Notes: a model not told the origin generated them from the letters alone. Positions 44,794 through 55,188 are shown, counted from the first letter of the stretch. The stretch: DNA of 64,000 nt from Aeromonas lusitana (GCF_002812985.1 NZ_PGCP01000036.1:124001-188000); one strand, 5' to 3'. Program-made: numbers and translations.

Positions 44794-44825
44794 AAACTTT
44801 ACATGTGAGGGTAAAACACATATAA

Positions 44826-44856
44826 CCTTACGCCCCGATGAGGCTGGGGCGTAAGG
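44826..44856. repeat. 11-bp inverted repeat between pilQ and aroK
   Basis: CCTTACGCCCC / GGGGCGTAAGG with a 9-nt loop and no T-run, so it is not a normal terminator. A second smaller stem (CCCCGGT / ACCGGGG, 44931-44953) lies nearer to aroK. Transcription may read from pilQ into aroK, or processing may occur here. Confidence 0.5.
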
Positions 44857-44984
44857 GCTGCGGTTGCCAGTCCCGATTTCTATTGAGATAATCCCCCTCC
44901 TGATCCATCGCAAGATAAGGTTCATAGGTACCCCGGTCGAGTGTTTACCGGGGCCATACAGTTTGTAATTACTAACGAAAAGAC

Positions 44985-45503
44985 ATGGCTGAGAAACGCA
45001 ATATTTTCCTGATAGGTCCCATGGGTGCGGGCAAGAGCACCATAGGTAGACATCTGGCAGAACAACTGCACATGGAGTTTTTCGACTCAGATCATGAGAT
45101 TGAGCGCCGCAGTGGTGCCGATATCGGCTGGGTGTTCGATGTTGAAGGCGAAGAGGGTTTCCGGATCCGCGAAGAGAAGGTGATCGGTGAACTCGCCGAG
45201 CAGCAGGGTATCGTACTGGCGACGGGTGGTGGTGCCATCAAGAGCCGCGAAACCCGCAACAAACTCTCTGCTCGTGGCATCGTAGTCTACCTCGAAACCA
45301 CCATTGAGAAGCAGCTGGCACGTACCCAGAGAGACAAGCGCCGTCCCCTGCTGCAAACCGAAGAGCCACCGCGTGAAGTGCTGGAACGTCTGGCGCAAGA
45401 GCGCAATGCCCTGTATGAAGAAGTGGCTGATTTTGTCATCCATACAGATGATCAGAGTGCAAAAATTGTTGCTAATCAAATCGTTAAGTTGATTGGCATG
45501 TAA
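44985..45503 (+). CDS. aroK: Shikimate kinase I
   Basis: 172 aa, typical length. Walker [16 protein letters not shown], the shikimate-binding [29 protein letters not shown] and the lid arginines RDKRRPLLQ. Phosphorylates shikimate in chorismate synthesis. Sits 17 bp before aroB, the next-upstream pathway enzyme by reaction order. Confidence 0.96.
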   Translation: MAEKRNIFLIGPMGAGKSTIGRHLAEQLHMEFFDSDHEIERRSGADIGWVFDVEGEEGFRIREEKVIGELAEQQGIVLATGGGAIKSRETRNKLSARGIVVYLETTIEKQLARTQRDKRRPLLQTEEPPREVLERLAQERNALYEEVADFVIHTDDQSAKIVANQIVKLIGM

Positions 45504-45519
45504 TCAATAGAGGACGTCC

Positions 45520-46602
45520 ATGGAAAGGTTGAAAGTCGAACTGGGTGAACGCAGCTACCCGATCGAGATAGCTGCAGGTCTGTTGCAACGCCCCGAGGTG
45601 TTGGCGCAGACGATCAAGGGCAAGCGGGTCATGATAGTGACCAATACAGTAGTGGCGCCCTTGTATCTTGAACAAGTCATTCAGTTGCTGCCCGGTTTTC
45701 AGGTTGAACACCTGATCCTGCCGGATGGCGAGGCCTATAAAACCCTGGCAACCTTCGAGCGGATCATGTCTGCTCTGCTGGAAACCAACCATGGTCGTGA
45801 CACAACCCTCATTGCCTTGGGGGGCGGTGTGATGGGTGACGTTGTCGGCTTTGCTGCGGCAAGCTATCAACGTGGCATTCCGTTTATCCAAGTGCCTACC
45901 ACATTGCTCTCCCAGGTTGACTCCTCTGTCGGCGGCAAGACCGCCGTCAACCATCCTCTTGGCAAGAACATGGTGGGCGCCTTCTATCAGCCCAAGCATG
46001 TCATCATAGATACCGATTGCCTCAAGACTCTGCCGGCCCGTGAGTTTGCCGCCGGTATGGCCGAGGTGATCAAGTACGGCATCATCTGGGATGCCGAATT
46101 CTTCGCCTGGCTCGAAGCGAACATGACCCGTTTGCAGCAGCTGGACACAAGCGCACTCTCCTATGCCATCCGTCGTTGCTGCGAGATCAAGGCCGACGTG
46201 GTTGCGCAGGATGAGACCGAGCACGGCGTGCGTGCCCTGCTGAACCTGGGGCACACCTTCGGCCATGCGATCGAAGCCGAGAAAGGCTATGGCAACTGGC
46301 TGCATGGTGAGGCGGTGGCGGCGGGCATGATGCTGGCGGCGGATACTGCCCTGGCCCGTGGCGATCTGACCGACGCTCAGGTGGCGCGGATCCGTGCCCT
46401 GCTGCTGGCGGCAGACCTTCCCGTGCAGGCACCTCCCGAGATGGATTTCAATGCCTTCATTCGCCATATGCGCCGTGACAAGAAGGTGCTTGAGGGCAAG
46501 CTGCGACTGGTGTTGCCGGTCGGGATCGGGCATGCCCAGGTCGTGTCCGACGTGACAGATGCACAACTGATGGCGGTGATCGAGTCTGGTCGTGACCAAT
46601 AA
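45520..46602 (+). CDS. aroB: 3-Dehydroquinate synthase
   Basis: 360 aa. NAD- and zinc-dependent conversion of DAHP to 3-dehydroquinate. [20 protein letters not shown] is the NAD-binding stretch, [20 protein letters not shown] the substrate loop, and GHTFGHAIE the zinc-binding histidines with Glu in AEVIKYG. Standard length and start. Confidence 0.97.
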   Translation: MERLKVELGERSYPIEIAAGLLQRPEVLAQTIKGKRVMIVTNTVVAPLYLEQVIQLLPGFQVEHLILPDGEAYKTLATFERIMSALLETNHGRDTTLIALGGGVMGDVVGFAAASYQRGIPFIQVPTTLLSQVDSSVGGKTAVNHPLGKNMVGAFYQPKHVIIDTDCLKTLPAREFAAGMAEVIKYGIIWDAEFFAWLEANMTRLQQLDTSALSYAIRRCCEIKADVVAQDETEHGVRALLNLGHTFGHAIEAEKGYGNWLHGEAVAAGMMLAADTALARGDLTDAQVARIRALLLAADLPVQAPPEMDFNAFIRHMRRDKKVLEGKLRLVLPVGIGHAQVVSDVTDAQLMAVIESGRDQ

Positions 46603-48124
46603 TAAATTGCTTAAACTTCCCTCCCAGCGGCAGCTGGTTGATCGGCTGCTGCACCTGATTGAATTCAATCACCCCTTTATTTTTCTCTCTGGCAAACCCG
46701 GTAGCGGTCGCGGCACCTTGTGCGAATCGCTGCTGGGCCAGTTGCCCGACAGCGTGCGGGTGGTGAGCCTCATCGGCAGCAATGCCATGAAGATGGCTGA
46801 CGTGCGCCAGTTGCTGCTGCAGCAGGTGGTGGCACGGCCGCTGTTCAATGCGCAGGATGCGCTGGCAGACAGCTTCTTTCGCATGCTGGAAGGCAAATCC
46901 TCAACCCTGTTGCTCGCCATCGAGCGCGCCGACGAGCTGCCAGCCGACTTGGTCGGGGAGCTGTGGGCGCTCTGCCGCCATAACGATACCCTGAATACCC
47001 CCCACAAGCTGGCCATCCTGCTGTCGGGCAATGACGTCTGGTGTCGCAATCAGAAGGCGACACTCAAGGGACGGGCCATGCCTGCTCTCGAGCTGGAAGT
47101 CGCGCCACTGAGCGCACCCGAGCAGCGCATCTTCCTGTATGAGAAGGCAAAGGAGCTGAAGATCCCGACCGCCCTCTTGCCTAAACCGAAAGTGGAAGAG
47201 ATCCTGAATGCGGCAAGCGGACACCCGTCCGCCATCATGCAGTTACTGGAGGATATCATGACCGACAGAAGGCCAAAGAAACGCCAGGCCGAGTTGCCCG
47301 TCAAGAAGATTGCAACCGTGCTGGCCCTGGCGGCCGCCGCCCTGCTGGCCCTGAGTTATCTCCCCCTGTTCGATGACGAGGGCAAAGGAGGCGCCGAGGT
47401 GCCGCCGCAAAGCACGGCCCTGCCGAGCCCGATCGCAGCGGATCCGCTGAGCGTAGGGGCGGCGAGTGGCGCTCAGCCATCCGAGAGTGCCACGCCAGCT
47501 AATCAGGTGGCGCGCGATTGGCAACCCGATGCCAAGACGCTGCCCAAGAAGGTCGAGAGCGAGACGGTGACCGCCGAGTCGACCAATTACGAAGGGCGCC
47601 GGGTGGTCATCTCCGACGAGGTGGTCGAGAAGTTGATGACGCAGCCCAACGTCAGCGGCGCACTCCCCACCGAGGTGGTGAACGAGCTGACCGGCGCTGG
47701 CTCCCAGGCCGTATCGACTCAGGTGATGACACCGACTGCACCGAAAGCGTCAACCAGCGCGCCAGCGGTGAAAGCCGCGCCCAAGCCTGCCGCTACTGAG
47801 CCCGTCGCGGCGCCCTCACCCAAGGTAGCCTTGACCCCGGTCGCTACCCTGAACAAGAAGCCTAGGAACCACTTCAGCATCCAGCTGATGGGGGCGAGCA
47901 ACACCCAGGCGGTCGACAATTTTGTGGCCGAGCATGGGCTGGCGGGCAAGGTCTGGGTCTACAAGACCCGCTTCCGTGGCAGCCCCTGGTATGTGGTGGT
48001 GCAGGGGGATTATGCCAACAGCACCCAGGCCAAGGCGGCGATCCGCAAGCTGTCTCCTGACTTGCTCAAGGGGCAACCCTGGCCCAAGTCATTCGCCCAG
48101 ATACAAAAAGAGTTGAAGCAATAG
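46592..48124 (+). CDS. damX: Septal ring protein DamX (SPOR domain)
   Basis: 510 aa. GTG start overlapping the aroB stop by 11 bp; there is no in-frame ATG until after the ATPase motif. N-terminal AAA-like region with [10 protein letters not shown], one membrane segment about 230-250 ([20 protein letters not shown]), a Pro/Ala/Thr-rich periplasmic linker and a C-terminal SPOR domain ([15 protein letters not shown], then [18 protein letters not shown]) that binds denuded glycans at the division septum. A cytoplasmic ATPase fused to SPOR is the DamX pattern in this cluster. Confidence 0.92.
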   Translation: MTNNKLLKLPSQRQLVDRLLHLIEFNHPFIFLSGKPGSGRGTLCESLLGQLPDSVRVVSLIGSNAMKMADVRQLLLQQVVARPLFNAQDALADSFFRMLEGKSSTLLLAIERADELPADLVGELWALCRHNDTLNTPHKLAILLSGNDVWCRNQKATLKGRAMPALELEVAPLSAPEQRIFLYEKAKELKIPTALLPKPKVEEILNAASGHPSAIMQLLEDIMTDRRPKKRQAELPVKKIATVLALAAAALLALSYLPLFDDEGKGGAEVPPQSTALPSPIAADPLSVGAASGAQPSESATPANQVARDWQPDAKTLPKKVESETVTAESTNYEGRRVVISDEVVEKLMTQPNVSGALPTEVVNELTGAGSQAVSTQVMTPTAPKASTSAPAVKAAPKPAATEPVAAPSPKVALTPVATLNKKPRNHFSIQLMGASNTQAVDNFVAEHGLAGKVWVYKTRFRGSPWYVVVQGDYANSTQAKAAIRKLSPDLLKGQPWPKSFAQIQKELKQ

Positions 48125-48138
48125 CCATTGGGCCCGAG

Positions 48139-48165
48139 AAGGGGGTAAAATCGTCCCCCTTTTTT
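48139..48165 (+). terminator. Terminator between damX and dam
   Basis: AAGGGGG / CCCCCTT with a 9-nt loop followed by a T-run, about 30 bp before the dam start. It should partly separate dam from the upstream operon. Confidence 0.8.
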
Positions 48166-48194
48166 GAGCAATGCCTTCTTAACACCGGATTTCC

Positions 48195-49067
48195 ATGAAA
48201 AAAACACGCGCGTTTTTAAAATGGGCCGGGGGAAAATATTCCCTGGTCGAAGAGATAGCCGAGCGATTGCCGGCCGGGCGTGTCTTGCTGGAGCCCTTCG
48301 TCGGGGCTGGCTCCGTGTTTCTCAACACCGATTACGATGCCTATGTGCTCAATGACATCAACCCGGATCTGATCGGTCTCTACAATCACCTCAAGCTGCA
48401 GCCGGACGGTTTTATCAGCGAGGCGCGCAAGTTGTTTGTGGCCGAGCACAACCACAAGACCGCCTACTACCGGTTGCGCACCCAGTTCAACCAGACCGCG
48501 GCCGGTTTCGAGCGTGCCCAGCTGTTTCTGTTCCTGAACCGGCACGGTTTCAACGGCCTGTGCCGTTACAACAAGAAGGGCGGCTTCAACGTGCCGTTCG
48601 GTTCTTACAAGAAGCCCTACTTCCCGGAAAAAGAGCTGTGGGCCTTCGCCGAGAAGGCGCAAAAAGCCACCTTCATCTGTGAAAGCTACGCCGATGCCAT
48701 GGCAAGGGCAGAGGAAGATTGGGTGATCTATTGCGATCCGCCCTATGCCCCCCTCTCCACCACGGCGAGCTTCACCAGCTATTCGGCCGGCGGCTTCACT
48801 TTGGACGATCAGGCCCTGCTTGCCCGCCTGGCCCGCCACACCGCCGCCCACAAGGGGGTGCCCGTGCTCATCAGCAACCACGACATCGAGCTGACGCGAG
48901 AGCTGTATCGCGGCGCCCGCCTGGACGAGATCCTGGTCAAGCGCACCATCAGCCGCAATGGCAGTGGTCGCAACAAGGTGGCCGAACTGTTGGCGCTCTA
49001 CCCGCCCGGCATAGCACCGGAGCAGGGGCATTACCCCAGCGAGGCAGAACTGGTCTCCCTCGGATAG
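48195..49067 (+). CDS. dam: DNA adenine methyltransferase (GATC)
   Basis: 290 aa. [20 protein letters not shown] is the SAM-binding motif region with the Dam-family [16 protein letters not shown]; the catalytic DPPY is in [10 protein letters not shown] and the [17 protein letters not shown] loop makes the specificity contacts. Methylates adenine in GATC for mismatch repair and replication control. In E. coli the same damX-dam-rpe-gph-trpS order is found. Confidence 0.97.
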   Translation: MKKTRAFLKWAGGKYSLVEEIAERLPAGRVLLEPFVGAGSVFLNTDYDAYVLNDINPDLIGLYNHLKLQPDGFISEARKLFVAEHNHKTAYYRLRTQFNQTAAGFERAQLFLFLNRHGFNGLCRYNKKGGFNVPFGSYKKPYFPEKELWAFAEKAQKATFICESYADAMARAEEDWVIYCDPPYAPLSTTASFTSYSAGGFTLDDQALLARLARHTAAHKGVPVLISNHDIELTRELYRGARLDEILVKRTISRNGSGRNKVAELLALYPPGIAPEQGHYPSEAELVSLG

Positions 49068-49074
49068 TGTGTTG

Positions 49075-49104
49075 GCGGCTCCTTCGGGAGCCGCTGTCGT
49101 TTTG
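49075..49104 (+). terminator. Hairpin with UUCG tetraloop after dam
   Basis: GCGGCTCC-TTCG-GGAGCCGC is an 8-bp stem with a stable UUCG loop, then a short T tract (TGTCGTTTT). A weak terminator or 3'-end stabiliser. Confidence 0.65.
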
Positions 49105-49222
49105 GGAGAAATGTGCGACTAGGCTGCCGGCCCGAGTTCTGCGTACTTGCGGGTCGTTTTCATCGCTCATTTGCGATAAAATTACGCCGCTTTTTCTGCC
49201 ACGCTGCCAATGGATGACGCTG

Positions 49223-49897
49223 ATGAAAGACTTTCTGATTGCCCCTTCTATCCTCTCCGCCGACTTCGCCCGTCTGGGTGAGGATGTCGCCAAGGTGCTG
49301 GCCGCCGGTGCCGACGTGGTGCATTTCGACGTGATGGACAACCATTATGTTCCGAACCTGACCATAGGCCCCATGGTCTGCCAGGCCCTGCGCGACTATG
49401 GCATCAAGGCGCTCATCGATGTGCATTTGATGGTCAAGCCGGTGGATCGCATCGTGCCCGATTTCGCCAAGGCCGGTGCTGATCTCATCACCTTCCACCC
49501 GGAAGCGTCCGATCACGTGGATCGCACCCTGGGTCTCATCAAGGAGCAGGGCTGCCAGGCCGGTCTGGTGCTGAATCCGGCGACCCCGCTTTCCTGCCTC
49601 GAATACGTGATGGACAAGCTGGATGTGATCCTGCTGATGTCAGTCAACCCGGGCTTCGGTGGCCAGAGCTTTATCCCAGGTACCCTCGACAAGCTGCGGC
49701 AGGTGCGTCGCCTGATCGACGAGAGCGGCCGCGATATTCGCCTCGAGATCGATGGTGGGGTCAAGGTGGAGAACATCCGCGAGATCGCCGCGGCCGGTGC
49801 CGACATGTTCGTGGCCGGCTCCGCCATCTTTGGCAAGCCGGATTACAAGGCGGTGATCGACGAGATGCGTGCGGAGTTGTCTCATGTCCGTCGTTGA
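49223..49897 (+). CDS. rpe: Ribulose-phosphate 3-epimerase
   Basis: 224 aa (E. coli 225). TIM barrel with metal-binding His in [47 protein letters not shown] and [12 protein letters not shown]. Interconverts ribulose-5-P and xylulose-5-P. The start at 49223 (MKDFLIAPS) fits the family; MTLMKD at 49214 is also possible. Confidence 0.96.
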   Translation: MKDFLIAPSILSADFARLGEDVAKVLAAGADVVHFDVMDNHYVPNLTIGPMVCQALRDYGIKALIDVHLMVKPVDRIVPDFAKAGADLITFHPEASDHVDRTLGLIKEQGCQAGLVLNPATPLSCLEYVMDKLDVILLMSVNPGFGGQSFIPGTLDKLRQVRRLIDESGRDIRLEIDGGVKVENIREIAAAGADMFVAGSAIFGKPDYKAVIDEMRAELSHVRR

Positions 49898-50549
49898 GCG
49901 TCCCTTTGACCTGGTGCTGTTCGATCTGGATGGCACCCTGATTGACAGCGCCTCCCAGCTGGCGCTGGCAGTTAACCGTACCCTCACCGATCTGGGGCTG
50001 GCCGAGGCCGACGAGGCCGTGGTGCGCACCTGGGTCGGCAACGGTGCCGACAAGCTGATCCAGCGTGCGCTGGATTACCGCGAAGCCCCCGAGTTGTTTG
50101 CCAAGGCGCGTCCCCTGTTCGATGGCCACTATCGCGCCTGTCTGCTGGAAGGGCTGGCCATGTATGACGGGGTCGAGCAGAGCCTGCGCCGTCTGCAGCG
50201 ACTCGGCTACCGCCAGGCTGTGGTGACCAACAAACCGAGTCACTTCGTGCAGCCGATCCTGGAAGCCCTCGGCATCGAGGATTGCTTCTCGCTCTGGCTG
50301 GGTGGCAATTGCGTGCCCGAGAAGAAGCCGAGCCCGGCGCCCTTGCTGCATGCCTGCCACGAGCTGGGCATAGCCCCGTCTCGCACCCTGATGGTCGGGG
50401 ATTCCGAAAACGACGTGCTGGCCGCCCAAGCCGCCGGCATGAAGGTGGCTGGGCTCACTTACGGCTACAACTATGGCCGCCCCATCGCGGATTCTCATCC
50501 GGATTGGGTGTGCGAGCAGTTTGCCGAGCTCGATGCCTTGCTGGCCTAA
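49884..50549 (+). CDS. gph: Phosphoglycolate phosphatase
   Basis: 221 aa HAD phosphatase. [13 protein letters not shown] (motif I nucleophile Asp), VTNKPSHF (motif II), Lys in [11 protein letters not shown], and [12 protein letters not shown] (motif IV). Removes phosphoglycolate made during DNA repair. Overlaps rpe by 14 bp. Confidence 0.95.
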   Translation: MSVVERPFDLVLFDLDGTLIDSASQLALAVNRTLTDLGLAEADEAVVRTWVGNGADKLIQRALDYREAPELFAKARPLFDGHYRACLLEGLAMYDGVEQSLRRLQRLGYRQAVVTNKPSHFVQPILEALGIEDCFSLWLGGNCVPEKKPSPAPLLHACHELGIAPSRTLMVGDSENDVLAAQAAGMKVAGLTYGYNYGRPIADSHPDWVCEQFAELDALLA

Positions 50550-50568
50550 TAACAAGGATTCACACTTC

Positions 50569-51573
50569 ATGACCAAACCAATCGTATTGAGCGGCGCCCA
50601 ACCCTCTGGCCAGCTGACCATAGGCAACTACCTTGGCGCCCTGCGCCAGTGGGTCAACATGCAGGATGATTTCGACTGCCTCTATTGCATCGTCGATCTG
50701 CATGCCATCACCACCCGCCAGGAGCCTGCGGCCCTGCGCAAGGCTTGTCTGGATGCCGCCGCCCTCTATCTGGCGGTGGGGATCGATCCCGCCAAGAGCA
50801 CCGTCTTCATCCAGTCTCACGTGCCTCAGCACGCCGAGCTTGGCTGGATCCTGAACTGCTACACCCAGATGGGCGAGCTGTCGCGCATGACCCAGTTCAA
50901 GGACAAATCCGCCCGTTTCGAGAACAACGTCAACGTCGGCCTGTTCGGCTACCCGGTGCTGATGGCGGCCGATATCCTGCTGTATCAGGCCAATCAGGTG
51001 CCTGTCGGCAACGATCAGAAGCAGCACCTGGAGCTGACCCGCGACATCTGCACCCGTTTCAACAACCTGCATGGCGAGGTGTTTACCCTGCCGGAGCCCT
51101 TCATCCCGGCCGACGGTGCCCGGGTGATGAGCCTGCAGGATCCGACCAAGAAGATGTCCAAGTCCGATGACAACGAGGCCAACTTCATCGGCCTGCTGGA
51201 AGATCCCAAGCAGATCGTCAAGAAGATCAAGCGGGCGATGACCGACTCCGACGAGCCGGCGGTGGTGCGTTTCGATCCCGAGAACAAGCCTGGGGTCTCA
51301 AACCTGCTGACCCTGATGTCCGGGGTGACGGGCCGCTCCATCCCCGAGCTCGAGCAGCATTTCGAAGGCAAGATGTACGGTCACCTCAAGACCGAGACGG
51401 CCGAGGCCGTGGTCGCCCTGCTGGAGCCCATCCAGGCCCGCTTCCACGCACTGCGTCAGGATGAGACTCACCTGCAGGGAATTTTGGCGGTCGGTGCACA
51501 AAAGGCACGTGAAAGGGCTGAAAAAACCCTCGCCAGCGTTTATGATGTAGTCGGCTTCGTTCCTCGAGCCTGA
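50569..51573 (+). CDS. trpS: Tryptophanyl-tRNA synthetase
   Basis: 334 aa, same as E. coli TrpS. Class [19 protein letters not shown] (HIGH-like TIGN) and [10 protein letters not shown] (KMSKS). The start at 50569 follows AACAAGGATT. Ends with the terminator at 51600. Confidence 0.97.
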   Translation: MTKPIVLSGAQPSGQLTIGNYLGALRQWVNMQDDFDCLYCIVDLHAITTRQEPAALRKACLDAAALYLAVGIDPAKSTVFIQSHVPQHAELGWILNCYTQMGELSRMTQFKDKSARFENNVNVGLFGYPVLMAADILLYQANQVPVGNDQKQHLELTRDICTRFNNLHGEVFTLPEPFIPADGARVMSLQDPTKKMSKSDDNEANFIGLLEDPKQIVKKIKRAMTDSDEPAVVRFDPENKPGVSNLLTLMSGVTGRSIPELEQHFEGKMYGHLKTETAEAVVALLEPIQARFHALRQDETHLQGILAVGAQKARERAEKTLASVYDVVGFVPRA

Positions 51574-51599
51574 CATACTGGGAAGGTGTAGTAGAAGAG

Positions 51600-51630
51600 A
51601 GCTGGGTATTTGCCTGGCTTTCTTTGTTTT
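51600..51630 (+). terminator. Terminator of trpS
   Basis: AGCUGGG pairs with CCUGGCU in RNA through two G-U wobbles, loop UAUUUG, followed by a T-rich tail (TTTCTTTGTTTT). Confidence 0.7.
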
Positions 51631-51696
51631 ACCCGACCGGTTATTCGCTTATGTATCTTCCCATTCCAGACGCGGGTTTTTGCCCCAAGAGAAAGC

Positions 51697-51912
51697 ATGT
51701 CCGTCGAACCAAATTCCGTGATTGAAGAGCTGGGTGACAAGGGTCACTGGCTGCGCAAGTTTCGCAAGGCCAAGAACCTCAACACCCTGCAACTGATGGT
51801 CTCCAACGCCATCGATCGGCACTACAAGACCCCCGCCATCGCGGCTGCCATCTATCTGGCCGAATGTCAGCGCGAGCGCGAGCTGGAGCAGGGTCGCTAC
51901 CTGGATCGCTGA
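51697..51912 (+). CDS. Small conserved-looking protein of unknown function
   Basis: 71 aa, highly charged: MSVEPNSVIEELGDKGHWLR, then a basic RKFRKAKNLNTLQL stretch and an acidic/basic ECQRERELEQGRYLDR tail. Predicted to be mostly helical and cytoplasmic. GAAAG ahead of the ATG is a plausible ribosome site. It lies after trpS with its own stem-loop (51914-51928) past the stop. I do not recognise a family. Confidence 0.6.
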   Translation: MSVEPNSVIEELGDKGHWLRKFRKAKNLNTLQLMVSNAIDRHYKTPAIAAAIYLAECQRERELEQGRYLDR

Positions 51913-52165
51913 TGCCTTCCTGAGGCAAATCCTGTACATGGGAGAGCTGCTCCCGCCCTTGCCGATAGTGTTCCAAACTCCTGCTCGTGTGCCTTTTCCC
52001 CAATAACACCTCAGTCGTACGCGCATTCGCCATGCCGCGTACCGCCTTCTGCTGCCTTTCGTTCAGCTGACGTGGTGCATCGCCATTGGAAAACCCCGAC
52101 TGCCTTAAACAACCGGGGTCGATGCCATGTGACGAGCGAGACGCCTTCACATTACTGCCGTTGGA
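51913..52165. other. Gene-free segment with three inverted repeats
   Basis: 253 bp between the 71-aa gene and dctM. It holds TGCCT/AGGCA (51914-51928), GGGA/TCCC (about 51940-51953) and GTACGCG/CGCGTAC (52017-52042), plus a minus-strand hairpin ACCCCG/CGGGGT with a TTTTCC tail (about 52092-52120), possibly the terminator of the TRAP operon. Open frames here lack supporting features. Confidence 0.45.
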
Positions 52166-53473
52166 TCAGTTGACCAGACCCATCACCTGGGGCAGGGCCA
52201 TCGAGATGGCGGGTATATAGGTCACCAGCATCAGAATGAGGGCGATGACCGCGAAGAAGGGCAACAGTGGCTTGATGACCCCTTCAATCTTGATCTCGCC
52301 TATCTTGCAGCCGGTAAACAGGATGGGACCCACCGGCGGCGTGATGGTGCCGAGGGAGAGGTTGAAGATCATCATGATGCCGAACTGCACCGGATCCATG
52401 CCGAACTGGGTGCAGATGGGCAGGAAGATGGGGGTAAAGATCAGCACCGCCGGGGTGGGATCCATGAAGGTGCCCACCAGCAAGAGCACCAGGTTCATGA
52501 CCAGCAGGATGATCAGGAAGCTGTCGGTGAACGAGAGCAGACCGGAGGCGATCAATGCCGGTATCTTGGTGAATGCCATCACCCAGGACATGATGGAGGA
52601 GGCGGCCAGCATCAGGATCACGATGGCGGTCATCTTGGCGGTGGCCAGGAAGATGGCGGGCAGATCGGCGGCCTTGATGTTGCGATAGCAGACACCGAGG
52701 ATCAGGGAATAGACCACGGCGATGGCGGAGGCCTCGGTGGCGGTGAAGATGCCACCCAGGATGCCGCCGATGACCACGACGATCATCATCAGGCTGGGAA
52801 TGGCATCCAGCAGCAGCTTGATGCGCAGCCCCTTGAGGGAGTCGTGCTCGGCCACATAGCCACGGCGCTTGGCGATGACGCCGGCCACCAGCATGACCCC
52901 CAGCCCCCATAGTATGCCGGGGATATAGCCCCCCATGAACAGGGCCGTGATGGAGACGCTGCCCGCGACCGTGGCGTAGACAATCAGGGAGTTGCTCGGC
53001 GGGATCAGCATGCCGGTCGGGGCCGAGGCGATGTTGACCGCGGCGCTGAAGGCGGGATCGTATTTGTCCTTCTTCTGGATGGGGGACATGATGCCGCCGA
53101 TGGCCGCCGCCGAGGCGACCCCTGAGCCACTGATGGAGCCAAACAGCATGTTGGCGACCACGTTGGTCTGGGCCAGTGGGCCCGGCAGAAAGTTGCTGAC
53201 GATCTTGGCGCAGTTGATCAATCGGATGGCGATGCCGCCATTGTTCATCAGGTTGCCGGCCAGGATGAAGAAGGGAATGGCCAGCAGGGCAAAGGAGTCC
53301 AGGCCGACGAACACCCGTTGGGCCGAGGTCAGGATGGCGCCATCAAAGGGCAAGATCATCGCCATGGCCAGGAAGGAAGAGAGCCCTATGCTGATACTGA
53401 TGGGGGTGCCGATAAACAGCAGGACAAAGGCACCGATGAACATCACCAGCGCAACAACAACTGCAATATCCAT
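52166..53473 (-). CDS. dctM: TRAP transporter large permease (DctM)
   Basis: 435 aa, about 12 membrane helices. Starts MDIAVVVALVMFIGAFVLL at 53473 (alternative starts upstream have no membrane character). SGSGVASAAAIGGIMSPIQ and PTGMLIPPSNSLIVYATVAG are the ion and substrate motifs of DctM; TFMDPTPAVLIFTPIFLPI is the second repeat equivalent. Works with DctQ and DctP to import a carboxylate with Na+. The neighbouring kdgR/kdu genes point to a uronate-like substrate. Confidence 0.94.
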   Translation of the reverse strand: MDIAVVVALVMFIGAFVLLFIGTPISISIGLSSFLAMAMILPFDGAILTSAQRVFVGLDSFALLAIPFFILAGNLMNNGGIAIRLINCAKIVSNFLPGPLAQTNVVANMLFGSISGSGVASAAAIGGIMSPIQKKDKYDPAFSAAVNIASAPTGMLIPPSNSLIVYATVAGSVSITALFMGGYIPGILWGLGVMLVAGVIAKRRGYVAEHDSLKGLRIKLLLDAIPSLMMIVVVIGGILGGIFTATEASAIAVVYSLILGVCYRNIKAADLPAIFLATAKMTAIVILMLAASSIMSWVMAFTKIPALIASGLLSFTDSFLIILLVMNLVLLLVGTFMDPTPAVLIFTPIFLPICTQFGMDPVQFGIMMIFNLSLGTITPPVGPILFTGCKIGEIKIEGVIKPLLPFFAVIALILMLVTYIPAISMALPQVMGLVN

Positions 53474-53475
53474 GG

Positions 53476-54039
53476 TTAGACCCCTGGTTGCTTGGAGGAA
53501 AACTGTCTGGCCAGCGCGTACTGGTTGTACAGGCAATAGAAGACTGCCAGGACGCCGCTGATGGGAATGGCCGCGTAGATGACCCCGATGGGGATCTGCA
53601 ACGCCGAGTCGAGTTGCCCCATCTGGCGGGCCATCCCTATGTAGCCACCGATCCCCAGTACCAGCAGGGCAAAGGCGGTGGTGGCCAGCTCCCCGAGCAT
53701 CTCCAGCACGATGCGCACCTTGTGTGACATGCGATCGCGCATGAAGGTGATCGCCATGTGTTCACGCAGGCCGAACACATAGGCGCCGCCAATCAGCACC
53801 AGCCAGATGAACAGATAGCGGGAGAGCACCTCGCTGACGGCACTCGGGCTGTTGAACAGGTAACGGGTGACCACCTGGTAGGTGACCAGCAGGGTCATCA
53901 CGCCCACCAGGCCGATACAAAAATAAGAGACAAGGAGATCCACTTTCTGCTTGATGCGCGTCAGGAGAGCAAACAGACCCTGAGGAACGGGTGGCGCCAT
54001 GGGGGCAGAGGGAGGGATCGAGCGTTCGGCAGTCTTCAT
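53476..54039 (-). CDS. dctQ: TRAP transporter small permease (DctQ)
   Basis: 187 aa with four membrane helices: VSYFCIGLVGVMTLLVTYQV, LSRYLFIWLVLIGGAYVFGL, GELATTAFALLVLGIGGYIG and IYAAIPISGVLAVFYCLYNQ. RYLFNSPSAVSEVLSRYLFI is the DctQ signature. A proline-rich cytoplasmic N-terminus. Two bp before dctM. Confidence 0.92.
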   Translation of the reverse strand: MKTAERSIPPSAPMAPPVPQGLFALLTRIKQKVDLLVSYFCIGLVGVMTLLVTYQVVTRYLFNSPSAVSEVLSRYLFIWLVLIGGAYVFGLREHMAITFMRDRMSHKVRIVLEMLGELATTAFALLVLGIGGYIGMARQMGQLDSALQIPIGVIYAAIPISGVLAVFYCLYNQYALARQFSSKQPGV

Positions 54040-54091
54040 AACGAATCCTTATAGGAGGGGCTGCTGTCACAGCCCCTGACAACAAGCGGTA

Positions 54092-55102
54092 TCAACTGGC
54101 CAATGCGCGGATCTTGTTGAAAATGTCTTTTTGTTCCGGTGTGGTCAGCAGGGTCTCCTGCAGCGGCTTGCAGCGTTGCTGGAAGGGGGCTATGTCCACG
54201 TCGGTAAAGGTGGCGCCCTGGCGGGTGGCGGTCTGCTTGGCGGCCTCCAGTGCCTGGCTGAAGAGATCGAACTCGATGGCAGTGCTCTCCTTGGCGAGCT
54301 TGCGGAAGGTCGCCTGATCGGCGGCATCCATCTTCTCCAGGAACGACTCGTTGGCGACCAGCAAGTCGGCCACCATCACGTGGCGGGTGTAGGAGAAGTG
54401 CGGGGCGACTTCAAACTGCTTGAGATCCGCATAGGTGATCTCGTTGTTCTCGGCCCCATCGAGCACCCCTTGCTGGATGGCGGAATAGACCTCGCCCTGA
54501 CCCATGGGAACACCGGTTCCGCCCATGCAGCCCAGCATCTTGACCATGGTATCGGACTGCATGACCCGGATTTTCTTCCCTTTCATGTCGTCCGGTGTCT
54601 TGATGGGGGCGCCCTTGACATACATGCTGCGCGCCCCTGCGGTGTAGGCCGTCAGCACCTCGAAACCATTACCCTTGGTGGAGGCGAACAGGGCATCCAG
54701 GGTGTCGCCGGTGAACACCTTGCGCTGGTGTTCCGGGTTGTCATAGATGTAGGGCATGGCCAGCACGGAGAAGTTCTTGTTGAAGTTCTCGACCAGCGGG
54801 TTGGCGACGACGGCGAGTTGAATGGCGCCGGACTGCACCAGTTCCAGGGCGGCGCGCTGATCTCCAAGCAGTTCATTGGGGTGAATTTCCAGCTTGTATT
54901 TACCGCCGGTGGCGGCTTCCAGCTTCTGGCTGAAATCTTCGAGGGCCTTGAACTGGGGGTTGTGTTCAGACTGGTTGAACGCCGTCTTCAAAATCACGGG
55001 ACCCGCAGCCTTGCTCTCTTCACCACATCCGGTCAGCAACAGACCCGCGGCGACCAGGGTACCAATCAGAGACAACTTGGGCAGAGCATTCATTGTATGC
55101 AT
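54092..55102 (-). CDS. dctP: TRAP transporter solute-binding protein (DctP), predicted lipoprotein
   Basis: 336 aa. The start at 55102 follows AAGGG; ATG at 55123 and 55093 are also in frame. The N-terminus has a lipobox LLLTGCGE, so the protein is probably anchored rather than free, unusual for TRAP binding proteins. The fold is the standard two-lobed P protein: LKTAFNQSEHNPQFKALEDF, GARSMYVKGAPIKTPDDMKG with the ligand Arg, and QGEVYSAIQQGVLDGAENN. First gene of the dctPQM operon. A KdgR-like box lies 87-105 bp upstream. Confidence 0.92.
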   Translation of the reverse strand: MHTMNALPKLSLIGTLVAAGLLLTGCGEESKAAGPVILKTAFNQSEHNPQFKALEDFSQKLEAATGGKYKLEIHPNELLGDQRAALELVQSGAIQLAVVANPLVENFNKNFSVLAMPYIYDNPEHQRKVFTGDTLDALFASTKGNGFEVLTAYTAGARSMYVKGAPIKTPDDMKGKKIRVMQSDTMVKMLGCMGGTGVPMGQGEVYSAIQQGVLDGAENNEITYADLKQFEVAPHFSYTRHVMVADLLVANESFLEKMDAADQATFRKLAKESTAIEFDLFSQALEAAKQTATRQGATFTDVDIAPFQQRCKPLQETLLTTPEQKDIFNKIRALAS

Positions 55103-55188
55103 GTGTGTAACCCTTATTTCCATGTGCTTATTTTGATGGGGTTCATGCTACCCGAATCAGGCCGCATTTCAGTGATCAAACTCAACAT

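Noticed and set aside
51779-52150. Minus-strand frame (123 codons) between the 71-aa gene and dctM, suspected transposase or integrase fragment
   Set aside because: No recognisable catalytic motif, it overlaps the small plus-strand gene, and no terminal repeats of an IS are visible.
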